A stretch of 64,000 nt of DNA from contig CM054154.1 of assembly GCA_028751875.1 (NCBI GenBank), positions 58,531,905-58,595,904 on the forward strand, written 5' to 3'. The position numbers and the translations under genes are program-made. Positions 22,706-32,604 of this stretch are shown here, piece after piece (the stretch's first letter is position 1; the number at the start of each line of letters is the position of its first letter). The stretch is from Rapana venosa (lineage: Eukaryota > Mollusca > Gastropoda > Neogastropoda > Muricidae). The notes beneath the pieces were generated by a model that saw only the letters and a program-made list of their open reading frames with translations, searched no databases and was not told the origin of the DNA.

Positions 22706-23640
22706 GTTAGTCAAGTCAAGTCAAGTCAAAATGATCTTTATTGAGGGTAAAAGATTAAGTTTATACAACTTTTGTCATCCTGCCCTCACAAAAAAAGAAA
22801 ATCAAGAAAAATGACATATAAAAGCAATCAAAATACAAGTAGATACACACATACACACTAGTAGATGATTGTGCCTGCGCTCCTTGATTTTGAAGCTATT
22901 GGTGATCTTTGGAGGCCATTGACAATTTTCTGTACAAATAGAGCTTTATTTAAGTAAAGTCTGTTTTGAAAGGTTAGAATATTTGTTTCCTCATAATTGT
23001 TAATGGTTAGGGAGCTTGATTTTAATAGAACAAGTTTCAGTGCTCTTTTATGTAATCAATGAATCAATTTTAAATTTGTTTCACTGCAGCTGTCCCAAAG
23101 AGATGAAGCATAGTCAACTATAGGCAAAATATGGCTGCAAAAAAGAGTTTGCGAGAGTGGTTCTTCAGAAAGTGTTTTATTTTTGATAACTGAAGTAGCT
23201 TGTAAGCAAGACGTTTTCCTAGTGCCATCATGTGGTCAGTCCAAGTAAGATTTTTTCAATAATGACACCCAGAATTTTGTGTGAGTCAACTTCTTCAATA
23301 ACTTTTATCTATCAGCAGAGGTTGGAATTTTATTTTTCATTTTTTGTCTCTTTTGTCTTGCTAGTACATACATACACTTAGTTTTTTTGTGCACTTAAGG
23401 ACATATGGTTTAATTGAGTCCAAGTAACCAGTCAGTCAATACTGTTTTGAAGTTTGAGTGTTAGTTTGTGGAGGTCAACATTCCTGCAATAGAGGGATGT
23501 GTTGTCAGCAAACATTTCACAACACCTTCTAGAAATGAGGATGAGAAAATCACATGAAAACATCATGGAATAATATGGTTTATAAGGAACACTTTCGCAA
23601 ATCTCTTCAACTAAACCAATTGTACTTCTTTGACAGAACC
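22706..23640 (-). mobile_element. LINE fragment with RT C-terminal half
   Basis: The minus strand runs from MFADNTSLYCRNVDLHKL (near 23515) through decayed RT C-terminal sequence to a 3' end reading AAAGATCATTTTGACTTGAC in reverse, with TTGAC repeats at 22711-22730. The FADD box is FADN. A related 3' end occurs at 60541-60605. Clade not determined. Confidence 0.6.
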
Positions 23641-23687
23641 AGATACACACATCTGCACTTTTTTGCAGCAAAACTTCCTGATTATAC

Positions 23688-24540
23688 TGTGTCAGTAGAT
23701 AATTATGAGGTGTCGGCAGATAGTTATGAGGTGTCAGCAGATAATTATGAGGTGTCAGCAGGTAATTATGAGGTGTCAGCAGGTAATTATGAGGTGTCAG
23801 CAGATAGGGCAGAGGTGTCAGCAGATAATTATGAGAAGTCAGCAGACAATTATGAGGTGTAAGCAGATAATTATGAGGTGCCGAGAGATAGGTCAGGGGT
23901 GTCAGCAGATAATTATGAGGTGTCAAGAGATAGGTCAGAGGTGTCAGCAGATAATTATGAGGTGTCAGCAGATAATTATGAGGTGTCAGCAGATAATTAT
24001 GAGGCATCAGCAGATAATTATGAGGTGTCAGCAGATAGGTCAGAGGTGTCAGCAGATAATTATGAGCAGATAGGTCAGAGGTGTCCGCAGATAATTATGA
24101 TGTGTCAGCAGATAATTATGAGGTGTCAGCAGATAATTATGAGGCATCAGCAGATAATTATGAGGTGTCAGCAGATAATTATGAGGTGTCAGCAGATAGG
24201 TCAGAGGTGTCAGCAGATAATTATGAGCAGATAGGTCAGAGGTGTCAGCAGATAATTATGAGCAGATAGGTCAGAGGTGTCAGCAGATAATTATGAGCAG
24301 ATAGGTCAGAGGTGTCAGCAGATAATTATGAGGTGTCAGCAGATAATTATGAGGTGTCAGCAGATAATTATGAGGTTTCAGCAGATAATTATGAGGTGTC
24401 AGCAGATAGGTCAAAGGTGTCAGCAGATAGGTCAAAGGTGTCAGCAGATAGGTCAAAGGTGTCAGCAGATAGGTCAAAGGTGTCAGCAGATAGGTCAAAG
24501 GTGTCAGCAGATAGGTCAAAGGTGTCAGCAGATATGAGAA
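23688..24540 (+). repeat. 21-bp minisatellite related to the annexin exon end
   Basis: About 38 units of GTCAGCAGATAATTATGAGGT or GTCAGCAGATAGGTCAGAGG+T (type A and type B). Some units are fused so that a 15-bp part is missing (24063, 24226, 24260, 24294). The last block (24400-24530) is a homogeneous run of type B (AGGTCAAAGGT) and ends in a 17-bp-type unit, GTCAGCAGATATGAG. All share GTCAGCAGAT with the splice-donor repeat at 19655. Confidence 0.9.
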
Positions 24541-24617
24541 GTCATTGGAGATTTTACACATGAGCATTTGATAACAGGCAATCACTTATCCCTGTAATTA
24601 GAATGTGGCTACCTGTA

Positions 24618-24789
24618 CCATACTGGTAGGATGATAACAGATACTGGTAGGATGATAACAGATACTGGTAGGATGATAACAGATACTGGTAGGATGATAA
24701 CAGATACTGGTAGGATGATAAAAGATACTGGTAGGATGATATCAGATACTGGTAGGATGATAACATTATTCTGGTAGGAGGAGGAGGAG
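24618..24789 (+). repeat. 21-bp minisatellite, left part
   Basis: About eight units of GATGATAACAGATACTGGTA+G. It is interrupted at about 24790 by an L2/CR1-like LINE and resumes at 26625. Confidence 0.9.
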
Positions 24790-24796
24790 GAGGATG

Positions 24797-24835
<39 letters not shown>

Positions 24836-26624
24836 TGAATTTATATAGTGCTATATCTTGCAGAAGCAAATCAAAGTGCTTGCACTCAACTCATTCTTAC
24901 ACAGTCATACAACTAGTAACAATTAATAGTTCCAACAAGTCCAAATGTGCAACCAGCCGCCATGGCAAGTGGTTAGCGCCTTGGGTTACGGACTGGAAGG
25001 TCGCGGGTTTGATTCCCATAAGAGTCATAGGGATTTTTCGGACTCTGGCCGACTCCTACCCAGAGTGAGTGTGCTGTGGGCTCGGTGGGAAGACTGGGAC
25101 CACACAGTCGAGCTTCATCCACTTAACGGATGCGAGTCTGAGAGTGTTGCTCAAATTACCTGACCAACACTGCAGGTGTCTGTATCTCTTGGGCGGTTGA
25201 CGCCGGGATATATTATGATAGTAAGCGTAGAGTACAACCCTGTCAAGTAGTCTCAAAGCACATGCACTTCCACAGCAGATCATTACGTCATCCTCATTGT
25301 CATTGGTCATCATGCAATATAAAAAAATTGCCTCTGATTGGGTGGTCCCAGTTGCTCTGGTCTCATAGTGACCTCAGATTCGGTTTGCCCATACACTTCT
25401 GTGCCTGTGGTGAGTTTGTGTCAAAGCCTTTGGGGTTTGGAGTTCGCAGGGGATGGTCGTTGGAGGGACGTTGTGGTGGTTGCCACCTGGGGTGGGCAAC
25501 TCAGTCTGGCTCCGCAACTGAGCTAATACTGTCGTGAGTAGGGGGCTTAGTAGGTGGTGTCCTGCGTATGTTAGCTCAGAACAGGCACTACTGAACACCG
25601 CCAAAGTGACCCAGCAGCAGTGCAGGGCCCCTCTGGCTCGTGGCCCCATGGCGGCCTGATGGTGATGGGCTCCCTGTGGACCTCCGACTCTGAGGATGAG
25701 ACATAACAAATCTGGGTGTGGCTGTGGCGGGGAGATTGGAATGAGCGGCGTGGGAACAGCAGGACAGGGACGTCACAGAAGATGAGGCAGCAAAAAAAAA
25801 GTCCAAATGTGCACCCACACATGCACACACACACCACACACAGGTCACACACCCTGGCAGGGCAATAGAATCTTGGCTGTTGAAGGCAGGGAAAAGCTAT
25901 GAGATGAAGCAGGAGAGGAAAATCTTAGGTTTGAAATAAATGTCTTCAGACTGGATTTAAAAGTGCCATAAGAAGGCTTTTGGCAAGGACAGAGAGGGAG
26001 GTCATTCCATATTGATGGACCAGAAATAGAGAGGTAGGAGGGGGCTGTTTTGTTGAGACATTTGTAATAGTTTACTCGCTGTGGCACAGGCAGCCAGTGG
26101 AGAGATTGCAAGAGAGGGGTCATGTGCTCAGATTTTTTCTTTCTGAGGACTAGTCAAGCTGCATAATTTTGAATATGTTGAAGGGAGTGAATTGATGATG
26201 CAGGCAGACCAGCCAAAAAAGAATTGCAATAGTCCAGACCTGAAAGAATGAGAGACATAACCAGTTTGGATGTTGCATCTGTGGACAGGTACTTTTCAGA
26301 TTGCACTTATACACCACAGCCTAATTGATAGTAGCATGACTGGGAGGTTTGGATGATGAAGTTTTGCATAGAGAGTGTGTTGTCAATAATGACCCCTAGA
26401 TACTTCACAGCAGTGGATAGAGAGACTGATGCATTGCCAAATTGTATTGAAGCTGTTGTAATGGAAGAGAGTTTGTGTTTGGTCCCTACAAGCATGGTGT
26501 CCATTTTTATCTGCATTTAGCTGTAACTTGTTCTGGATCATCCAATTTTGGATATCTTGAAAGCAGTGGGTCATATTTGTGAAGAGGGAAGGCAGATTTT
26601 CAGGAGTGTCACTGCTTAGAATCT
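24790..26624 (-). mobile_element. L2/CR1-like LINE, 5'-truncated, carrying a nested SINE
   Basis: The 3' tail is (AAT)n at 24797-24832 followed by TTGAATTTATATAGTGCTAT. The coding remnants are LQSLHWLPVPQRVNYYKCL and GPSIWNDLPLC at 25845-26123 and KYLGVIIDNTLSMQNF at 26307-26516. They match the copy at 1956-3140. Both sides of the element read AACATTATTCTGGTAGGA (24762 and 26626 areas), an apparent 18-bp target duplication, though the repetitive target makes its length uncertain. A SINE occupies 24952-25800. Confidence 0.82.
24952..25800 (+). mobile_element. Long tRNA-derived SINE (family S4) with poly-A and 13-bp target duplication
   Basis: The head has pol III promoter elements: A box TGGCAAGTGGTTAGCGCC (24963-24980) and B box GGTTTGATTCC (25006-25016). 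A body of about 780 bp follows with no recognised domain. The 3' end is A9 (25792-25800). GTCCAAATGTGCA flanks it at 24939-24951 and 25801-25813, and the host LINE reads through without loss. At 849 bp it is long for a SINE; part of the body could come from a partner LINE. Confidence 0.8.
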
Positions 26625-27035
26625 GAGAACATTATTCTGGTAGGATGTTAACATTATACTGGTAGGGTGATAACACTATACTGGTAGGATGATAACATTA
26701 TACTCGTAGGATGTTAACATTGTACTGGTAGGATGATAAAATGATACTCGCAGGATGATAACATGATACTCGCAGGATGTTGACATTATACTGGTAGGAT
26801 GTTGACATTATACGGGTAGGATGATAACAGATACTGGTAGGATGATAACAGATACTGGTAGGATGATAACAGATACTGGTAGGATGATAACAGATACTGG
26901 CAGGATGATAACAGATACTGGCAGGATGATAACAGATACTGGCAGGATGATAACAGATACTGGCAGGATGATAACAGATACTGGCAGGATGATAACAGAT
27001 ACTGGCAGGATGATAACAGATACTGGAGGTAGCCA
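26625..27035 (+). repeat. 21-bp minisatellite, right part
   Basis: First irregular ATTATACTGGTAGGATG units to about 26815, then ten regular units of GATGATAACAGATACTGG(T/C)AG. The T to C change separates an early block (TAG) from a late block (CAG). Confidence 0.88.
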
Positions 27036-27307
27036 ACGTCTCAGCCAATGAATGACCTCAGTTCCTGCTGAAGAGGGGAGAGGTTGCAGTGACATCAGTG
27101 TGCACCTCACTAGTGGAATAGTTCAAACAAGGAATTTCTTTTCATCCCCCCCCCCCCCCCCCCCCCCCCCCAAAAAATGCAATAGGATCAATTTCATAAT
27201 TTTTGTAAACCATAGGAAGCTGCAAAGTCCTTTCTATGCAATGTTGACATACTTATTTCACCTGTTTTTGCCGAGTGAACCTGTTGATGCCGATTGCTGT
27301 TGATCAG
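27036..27307 (+). other. End of annexin intron
   Basis: Unique sequence with a C24-type run at 27147-27170. It ends in GTTGATCAG at the acceptor. The polypyrimidine tract is weak. Confidence 0.6.
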
Positions 27308-27435
27308 GTGGACATGGAGGAGATCAAGGAGGCGTACGAATCTGCCTATGACACGCCACTGGTTGATGCGTAGAAAGCGAATGCAGTGGCGACTACCGCA
27401 AACTACTGAAGGCCATTCTGAATCCCCCCAATTAG
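27308..27435 (+). CDS. Annexin, last coding exon, with an apparent 1-base frameshift
   Basis: Begins after CAG (27305-27307) in phase 0: VDMEEIKEAYESAYDTPLVD, the second half of annexin repeat 4 (SRSE-(V/I)DM...I...Y...Y...L). The frame then meets TAG at 27371-27373. In the +2 frame the very next bases read SECSGDYRKLLKAILNPPN and stop at 27433-27435. SGDYRKLL is the conserved annexin C-terminus, so one base is missing near 27370 (probably one G of a GG pair). Sequencing or assembly error is the simplest reading; a true null allele or pseudogene is possible. The exon lies about 1.7 kb upstream of an AATAAA. Confidence 0.85.
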
Positions 27436-27659
27436 AGGAGAGCCTGGTTGTTGGAACAGCTCCTGTGTGTGCCTGCTGCTGCTGCTGCTGCTGCTGTTGG
27501 GGCCAAGTCTTTCCTTTCACTGTAGGCTGTCTGCAAGACAGCACGTTATGTCAGCAATGTACAGCAGTGTTGTTCATTTCATTTCCCTGTTTTGTTATTT
27601 ATCAAAATGAAGTACTTTGCTTCTCCTCTGACTGAGCCATGGCTTACTTTACTTCACTT

Positions 27660-27895
27660 TTTAAAAAAATTCTTTTATTGCCAAGGATAATGGAAAAAGT
27701 TCTCATGTGCGTTTTTACATCCAGTCTCCGTGTGTAGGTGTTGTTTTGTAAATGTTGTCACCCGTTCCCACTGGCACACAATGGCCTATTCTTCTGAAAA
27801 GTGGAACAGGTGTGTGCAAGATTTTCTGCATGCGTTGATACTCGGGACCTTGGTTTATAGTCTTCTCTGAAGGACTTGAGTCTGCTATTAATTTT
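27660..27895 (-). mobile_element. SINE (family S1), head missing
   Basis: TTCTTTTATTGCCAAGGATA, CATCCAGTCTCCGTGTGTAG, CACAATGGCCTATTCTTCTG and TTATAGTCTTCTCTGAAGGA. It lies in the putative annexin 3' UTR. Confidence 0.75.
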
Positions 27896-28549
27896 TTGAA
27901 TGGACACTTTATAGTGTAAACAAAAAAAGATATATGTCTTGAAAATAACTGATCTGGCTCTTTAAAAAAAAAGTCTTTTTTCCAGTAGTTCTGTGTGCGT
28001 ATGTGTGCTTCTTGTTTGTTTTTTGGGGGGTGGGTTGGTGGTAGTCAAATTTGATTCAGGATATCTTTAATAATTTTTTTTCAGAGATTATGTGCTGTTT
28101 TGAAACTTCCCCAGTCCGACCAGTTTTCAGCTGCCTTACCCTCTGCCCTGACATTTCTGTTGGCATTGTTTTTGTGGTGTTCCATGAGCCTGCTTCAGGT
28201 TGTGATGATTGAGTCCATCCATTGTAGCAGTTTGTCTTGGCACAGCTGCAGAACCACATCAGGCACAAGTTAGTGCAACCCCCCCCCAACTTAAATTCAG
28301 TTTTTGTTTTGTTTTTTAGTTCTTAGTCTGTGTGCTTCATTGTTGATATTATCAAATTCAGTATTTGCATCAGGCTGCTGTAAAGAAAATGAAGCGATCT
28401 GGAACATGAAAGAGCAATGCCATTGACCAGTTAAAGACTATGCATTCATGATCTGTTTTAGTTCTCAATAATCCCCTCCCTGTTTCCTGTTCAAGCTGTC
28501 ACTTCTTCTCCAGAGGTCACTTTGACTTCAGTTCCTCACCAGAATGCAG

Positions 28550-28765
28550 TGAAGTGAAGATCTGGAATCTCACCAGAATGTGATCTGAACTCTCACCTGA
28601 AAATGGTGGACATCTGGAATCTCACCAAAATACAGTAGAGATCTGGAATCTTATGAGAATGGAGTGAAGTGGAGATGTAGAATCTCACCTGAATATGATG
28701 GAGATCTGGAATCTCACCAGAATGCAGTTAAGTGGAGATTTGGAATCTCACCAGAATATGTGAAA
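28550..28765. repeat. Diverged tandem repeat, about 35-45 bp
   Basis: Five diverged units of GAGATCTGGAATCTCACCAG + AATGCAGTGAAGTG. Confidence 0.65.
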
Positions 28766-29142
28766 AGTTACAGGACATGATAAACCAACTACAGTTCTTG
28801 TTTGCTGGGGATTGCTGAAGCCCCCTCATCTACTCTGACCTGACAGGGGGGGGGGGGGGCCCAGGCTGATCCAGCCAGCGCCAAAGCTACTCACAGCTGG
28901 CAGCAGCTGCCATGCTTAAAACACCACCAGCTGTTGGGCCCTACAGAAATTTGCTTTCTGGTCTGCATTGTTATAAATTTACATTTATCATCATGTAATT
29001 TTCTTTTAACCCACCTTGGGGACTTGTCTTAATGAGTTGTTGACACAAAGACGTTGGTCTTCCAATGTCATGCAGACATGCTTTGACATTGTAGATACAC
29101 TGTCATCTCATGTTGTTACAAAGCCTGAATGTTGGCAATAAA

Positions 29143-29519
29143 GTGATGTGATACTGTGACCATATTTTCTGTGTTGTGTGTCTGGGTGCGCAAAGGCAAG
29201 CTGATAATGTGCATCCATGCACACGCACATACAAGCATACAAGAAGAAGCAGCAGCCCAGATGAAGACTGAGGTAATCATTTATTACAAGGTCATGACCC
29301 AAAATGCCCAGGATGGAGAGTGGAGAGTATGTATGTACAATGAACAGTCCACACCAGTCGCCCCCCTTGTCAAACCAATCATAACCAAATATCTGCTCAG
29401 GTACAAAACTCAGAGGTATATAAAATTTTTTAAAAAGGATGATGTACAAAAGCTAAACGTGAAATATCCCAGTTGACGGTTTTTCTGTTTCTGACTAGCA
29501 CTGGTCAACAGTACACACT
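29143..29519. other. Unassigned sequence
   Basis: Unique sequence after the candidate polyadenylation signal; nothing recognised. Confidence 0.35.
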
Positions 29520-31010
29520 TCACAACGGATCATTCTGTCACACCACGTCATAGCATCTGTCCATAACACACAATCAACACACACATTATAGTATCCCTCC
29601 ATAACTTTTTATTCATTTATTATTTGATTTTATTCTTTTATTTCAAGGATAATGGAATAAGCATTCATGTGCTTTTTTCCCCATCCAGTCCCCGTAAGTA
29701 TGCAGTTTTGTAAATGTTTTTCTTCCATTCCCACCGGCACACAATGGCCTACTCTTCTGAAGAGCGGAACAGGATTCAACGTGTGTGCAAGATGTTCTGC
29801 GTGTGTTCGCACACGGGGCCTCGGTTTATAGTCTCATCCGAAGAACTTTTGGGAAGAGTGGAGTCTGCACTGACGTTAACTCCAGAGGAAAAATCCTCTT
29901 GAACAAGATTCGAACCCAGGGTCAGCAGATCACAAATACATCACTCTGACCACCAGGCTATCCCGTCTCCTTTGTAACAAATGATCAACACACACATCAT
30001 AGCATCCCTCCATAACACATGATCAACACACATACATCATAGCATCAACACATTATAGCATCCCTCCATGACACATGATCAACACACATACATCACAGCA
30101 TCAACACATTATAGCATCCCTCCATGACACATGATCAACACACAACATCACATGCATCACACATTTAGCATCCCTCCATGACACATGATCAACACACATA
30201 CTCACGATCACACACTTATGCATCCCTCCATGACACATGATCAACACACACACATAAGCATCCTCCATGAACACATGATCAACACACACATCATAGCATC
30301 CCTCATAACACATGATCAACACTACACCATAGCATCCCTCCATAACACAGATCAACACACATACATCATAGCACCTCCAAACACATAGATCACTCCATAC
30401 ACAATGCATACCTCTAACACATATCAACACACACACATATGCATCCCTCCATAACACATGATCAACACACACACACATAAGCATCCCTCCATAACACATG
30501 ATCAACACACATACATCATAGCATCCCTCCATAACACATGATCAACACACATACATCATAGCATCAACACACACATCATAGCATCCCTCCATAACACATG
30601 ATCAACACACACACACATCATAGCATCAACACATCATAGCATCCCTCCATAACACATGATCAACACACACACATTATAGCATCCCTCCATAACACATGAT
30701 CAACACACATACATCATAGCATCAACACATCATAGCATCCTCCATAACATGATCAACACAATCATAGCATCCAACACACACATCATAGCATCAAACACAT
30801 GATCAACACATCATAGCATCAACACACACATCATAGCATGCCTCCATAACACATGATCAACACATCATAGCATCAACACACACATCATAGCATCCCTCCA
30901 TAACACATGATCAACACACATAGCATCAACAACACACAAGCATCCCTCCATAACACATAGCCTCCCTCCATAACACAGAGCCTCCCTACATAGCATCCCT
31001 CCATAACCCA
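29520..31010. repeat. 40-bp minisatellite, interrupted by a SINE
   Basis: About 30 units of ATCATAGCATCCCTCCATAA + CACATGATCAACACACATAC, with truncated units (ATCATAGCATCAACACAC) after 30500. 30130-30430 and 30740-30960 have many small gaps. Units occur on both sides of the SINE at 29610-29975, so the SINE inserted into the array. Confidence 0.88.
29610..29975 (-). mobile_element. SINE (family S1), near full length
   Basis: The best complete copy. It has a tail with TTCTTTTATTTCAAGGATAA, a body (CACAATGGCCTACTCTTCTG, GAACAGGATTCAACGTGTGT, ATAGTCTCATCCGAAGAACT, GGAGTCTGCACTGACGTTAA) and a head at 29890-29972. In reverse the head has A box TAGCCTGGTGGTCAGAGTG and B box GGGTTCGAATC. Confidence 0.85.
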
Positions 31011-31215
31011 CGATCAACATTGTGCACACACAACACACACACACACAACCACACACAACACACCACACACACACACACACACACACTTCACAGCCTCGCG
31101 GCACCCAAGTCTGCACAGCCTGCCCGGCAGAGAGCAAGGCAGAAAAGCAAGCATCAAGGTTGATCGTCACAGACACTGCTGTCCACAGTGTGGATGATGA
31201 TCAATAAAGCCCCGT
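31011..31215. other. (CA)n and short unique stretch
   Basis: CA-rich microsatellite at 31024-31087, then a unique GC-richer stretch including AATAAA at 31203. No coding signal. Confidence 0.45.
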
Positions 31216-31395
31216 GGTGTTGACAACAACAAGCACAGACACTGTCCACAGTGTTGATAGCAGCACTGTGTTGACAACAAGCGCAGACACTGTCAACAGT
31301 GTTGACAGCAGCACTGTGTTGACAACAAGCACAGACACTGTCAACAGTGTTGACAGCAGCACTGTGTTGACAACAAGCACAGACCCACTCTGGGC
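31216..31395. repeat. 48-bp minisatellite containing a palindrome
   Basis: Three to four units of GTTGACAGCAGCACTGTGTT + GACAACAAGCACAGACACTG + TCAACAGT. Each junction forms CTGTCAACAGTGTTGACAG, 9-bp perfect arms around one base. Confidence 0.85.
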
Positions 31396-31403
31396 ACACA
31401 GAG

Positions 31404-31520
31404 CAGCAGGCAGTGACCACAGCAGCCATCATCAGGGAGCCAGGGCAGTGACCACAGCAGCCATCATCAGGGAGCCAGGGCAGTGACCACAGCAGCCATC
31501 ATCAGGGAGCCAGGGCAGTG
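31404..31520. repeat. 36-bp tandem repeat, three units
   Basis: Three units of GCAGTGACCACAGCAGCCAT + CATCAGGGAGCCAGGG, identical to each other. Confidence 0.9.
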
Positions 31521-31589
31521 TGACCGCCAGCCTCACGTGGCCAGCAAAGGTCAAGGCCTGCATGCAGGGAACACTGGGGGTAGTCCATG

Positions 31590-32350
31590 TTTTGGGAGGG
31601 ACAGTAGTCCATGTATTTTGAGGGACTGTAGTCCATGTATTTTGAGGGACTGTAGTCCATGTATTTTGAGGGATAGTAGTCCATGTGTAGTCCATGTGTA
31701 GTATTGGGAGAGATAGTAGTCCATGTGTAGTATTGCGAGGGATAGTAGTCCAAGATTATCGGAATAGTAGTCCATGTGTAGTATTGGGAAAGATAGTAGT
31801 CCATGTGTAGTATTGGGAGAGATAGTAGTCCATGTGTAGTATTGGGAGAGATAGTAGTCCATGTGTAGTATTGGGAGAGATAGTAGTCCATGTGTAGTAT
31901 TGGGAGAGATAGTAGTCCATGTGTAGTATTGGGAGAGATAGTAGTCCATGTGTAGTATTGGGAGAGATAGTAGTCCATGTGTAGTATTGGGAGAGATAGT
32001 AGTCCATGTGTATTGGGAAGAATAACGTAAGTCCATGTGTATTGGGAAGAATAGAGTCCATGTGTATATTGGGAGAGATAGTAGTCATGTGATATTGAAG
32101 ATAGAGTCCATGTGTAGTAGTTGGAGAGATAGTAGTCCATGTGTAGTATTGGGAGAGATAGTAGTCCATGTGTAGTATTGGGAGAGATAGTAGTCCATGT
32201 GTATTGGGAGGAATAACAGAAGTCCATGTGTATTGGGAGGAATAACAGAAGTCCATGTGTATTGGGAGGAATAACAGAAGTCCATGTGTATTGGGAGAAT
32301 AACAGAAGTCCATGTGTATTGGGAGGAATAACAGAAGTCCATGTGTATCA
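31590..32350. repeat. 29-bp minisatellite
   Basis: About 25 units of TAGTCCATGTGTAGTATTGG + GAGAGATAG, then a second variant, AGAAGTCCATGTGTATTGGG + AGGAATAAC, at 32000-32050 and 32200-32345. The 29-bp period makes the minus strand open in all three frames as a 29-residue repeat (HMDYYLSQYYTW). Similar units resume at 36163 after the TIR element. Confidence 0.9.
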
Positions 32351-32604
32351 CAAAGGAAAGAAACTGTTCTCTGTGCAGTGTTGATTCTAGGATTTCAAAA
32401 AATGGGGCCCAAGGGCCCCCTTAAATGAAAAAAAGGGGGCATTGCCCCCCCCCCCCCCCCCCCCCTCTCTCCTAAAAAGGGGACAAGTAGTAATTTGCTT
32501 ACAGTACCTTCAGTACTCTCAGCTTCTGCTATTTTTTCAAGGAAGAGAAACAAATCAAACAGGCAGATACTAGGCAGAAAGGATTAAATATTCACCTAAG
32601 AATT

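Larger units (their letters stand above)
27436..29160 (+). other. Putative annexin 3' UTR
   Basis: Begins after the stop and contains (CTG)8 at 27475-27500, a SINE S1 copy (27660-27895), a GGAATCTCACCAGAAT-type repeat (28550-28765) and a G run (28847-28858). AATAAA at 29137-29142 is a plausible polyadenylation signal. The extent is inferred, not shown. Confidence 0.4.

Noticed and set aside
23432..24585. Long ORFs reading as repeats of LLTPHNY or SADNYEV
   Set aside because: Products of the 21-bp minisatellite (divisible by 3) in several frames on both strands; no start context, splice sites or domain.
26698..27110. ORFs reading as repeats such as SICYHPA and MITDTGR
   Set aside because: Translation of the 21-bp GATGATAACAGATACTGG array, open in several frames.
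29975..31010. CRISPR-like spacing of repeats
   Set aside because: Repeats are contiguous tandem units without unique spacers, in eukaryotic DNA with no cas genes.
31502..32351. Overlapping minus-strand ORFs of up to 241 codons (HMDYYLSQYYTW repeats)
   Set aside because: A 29-bp repeat without stops in any frame gives the same 29-residue cycle in all three; not a gene.
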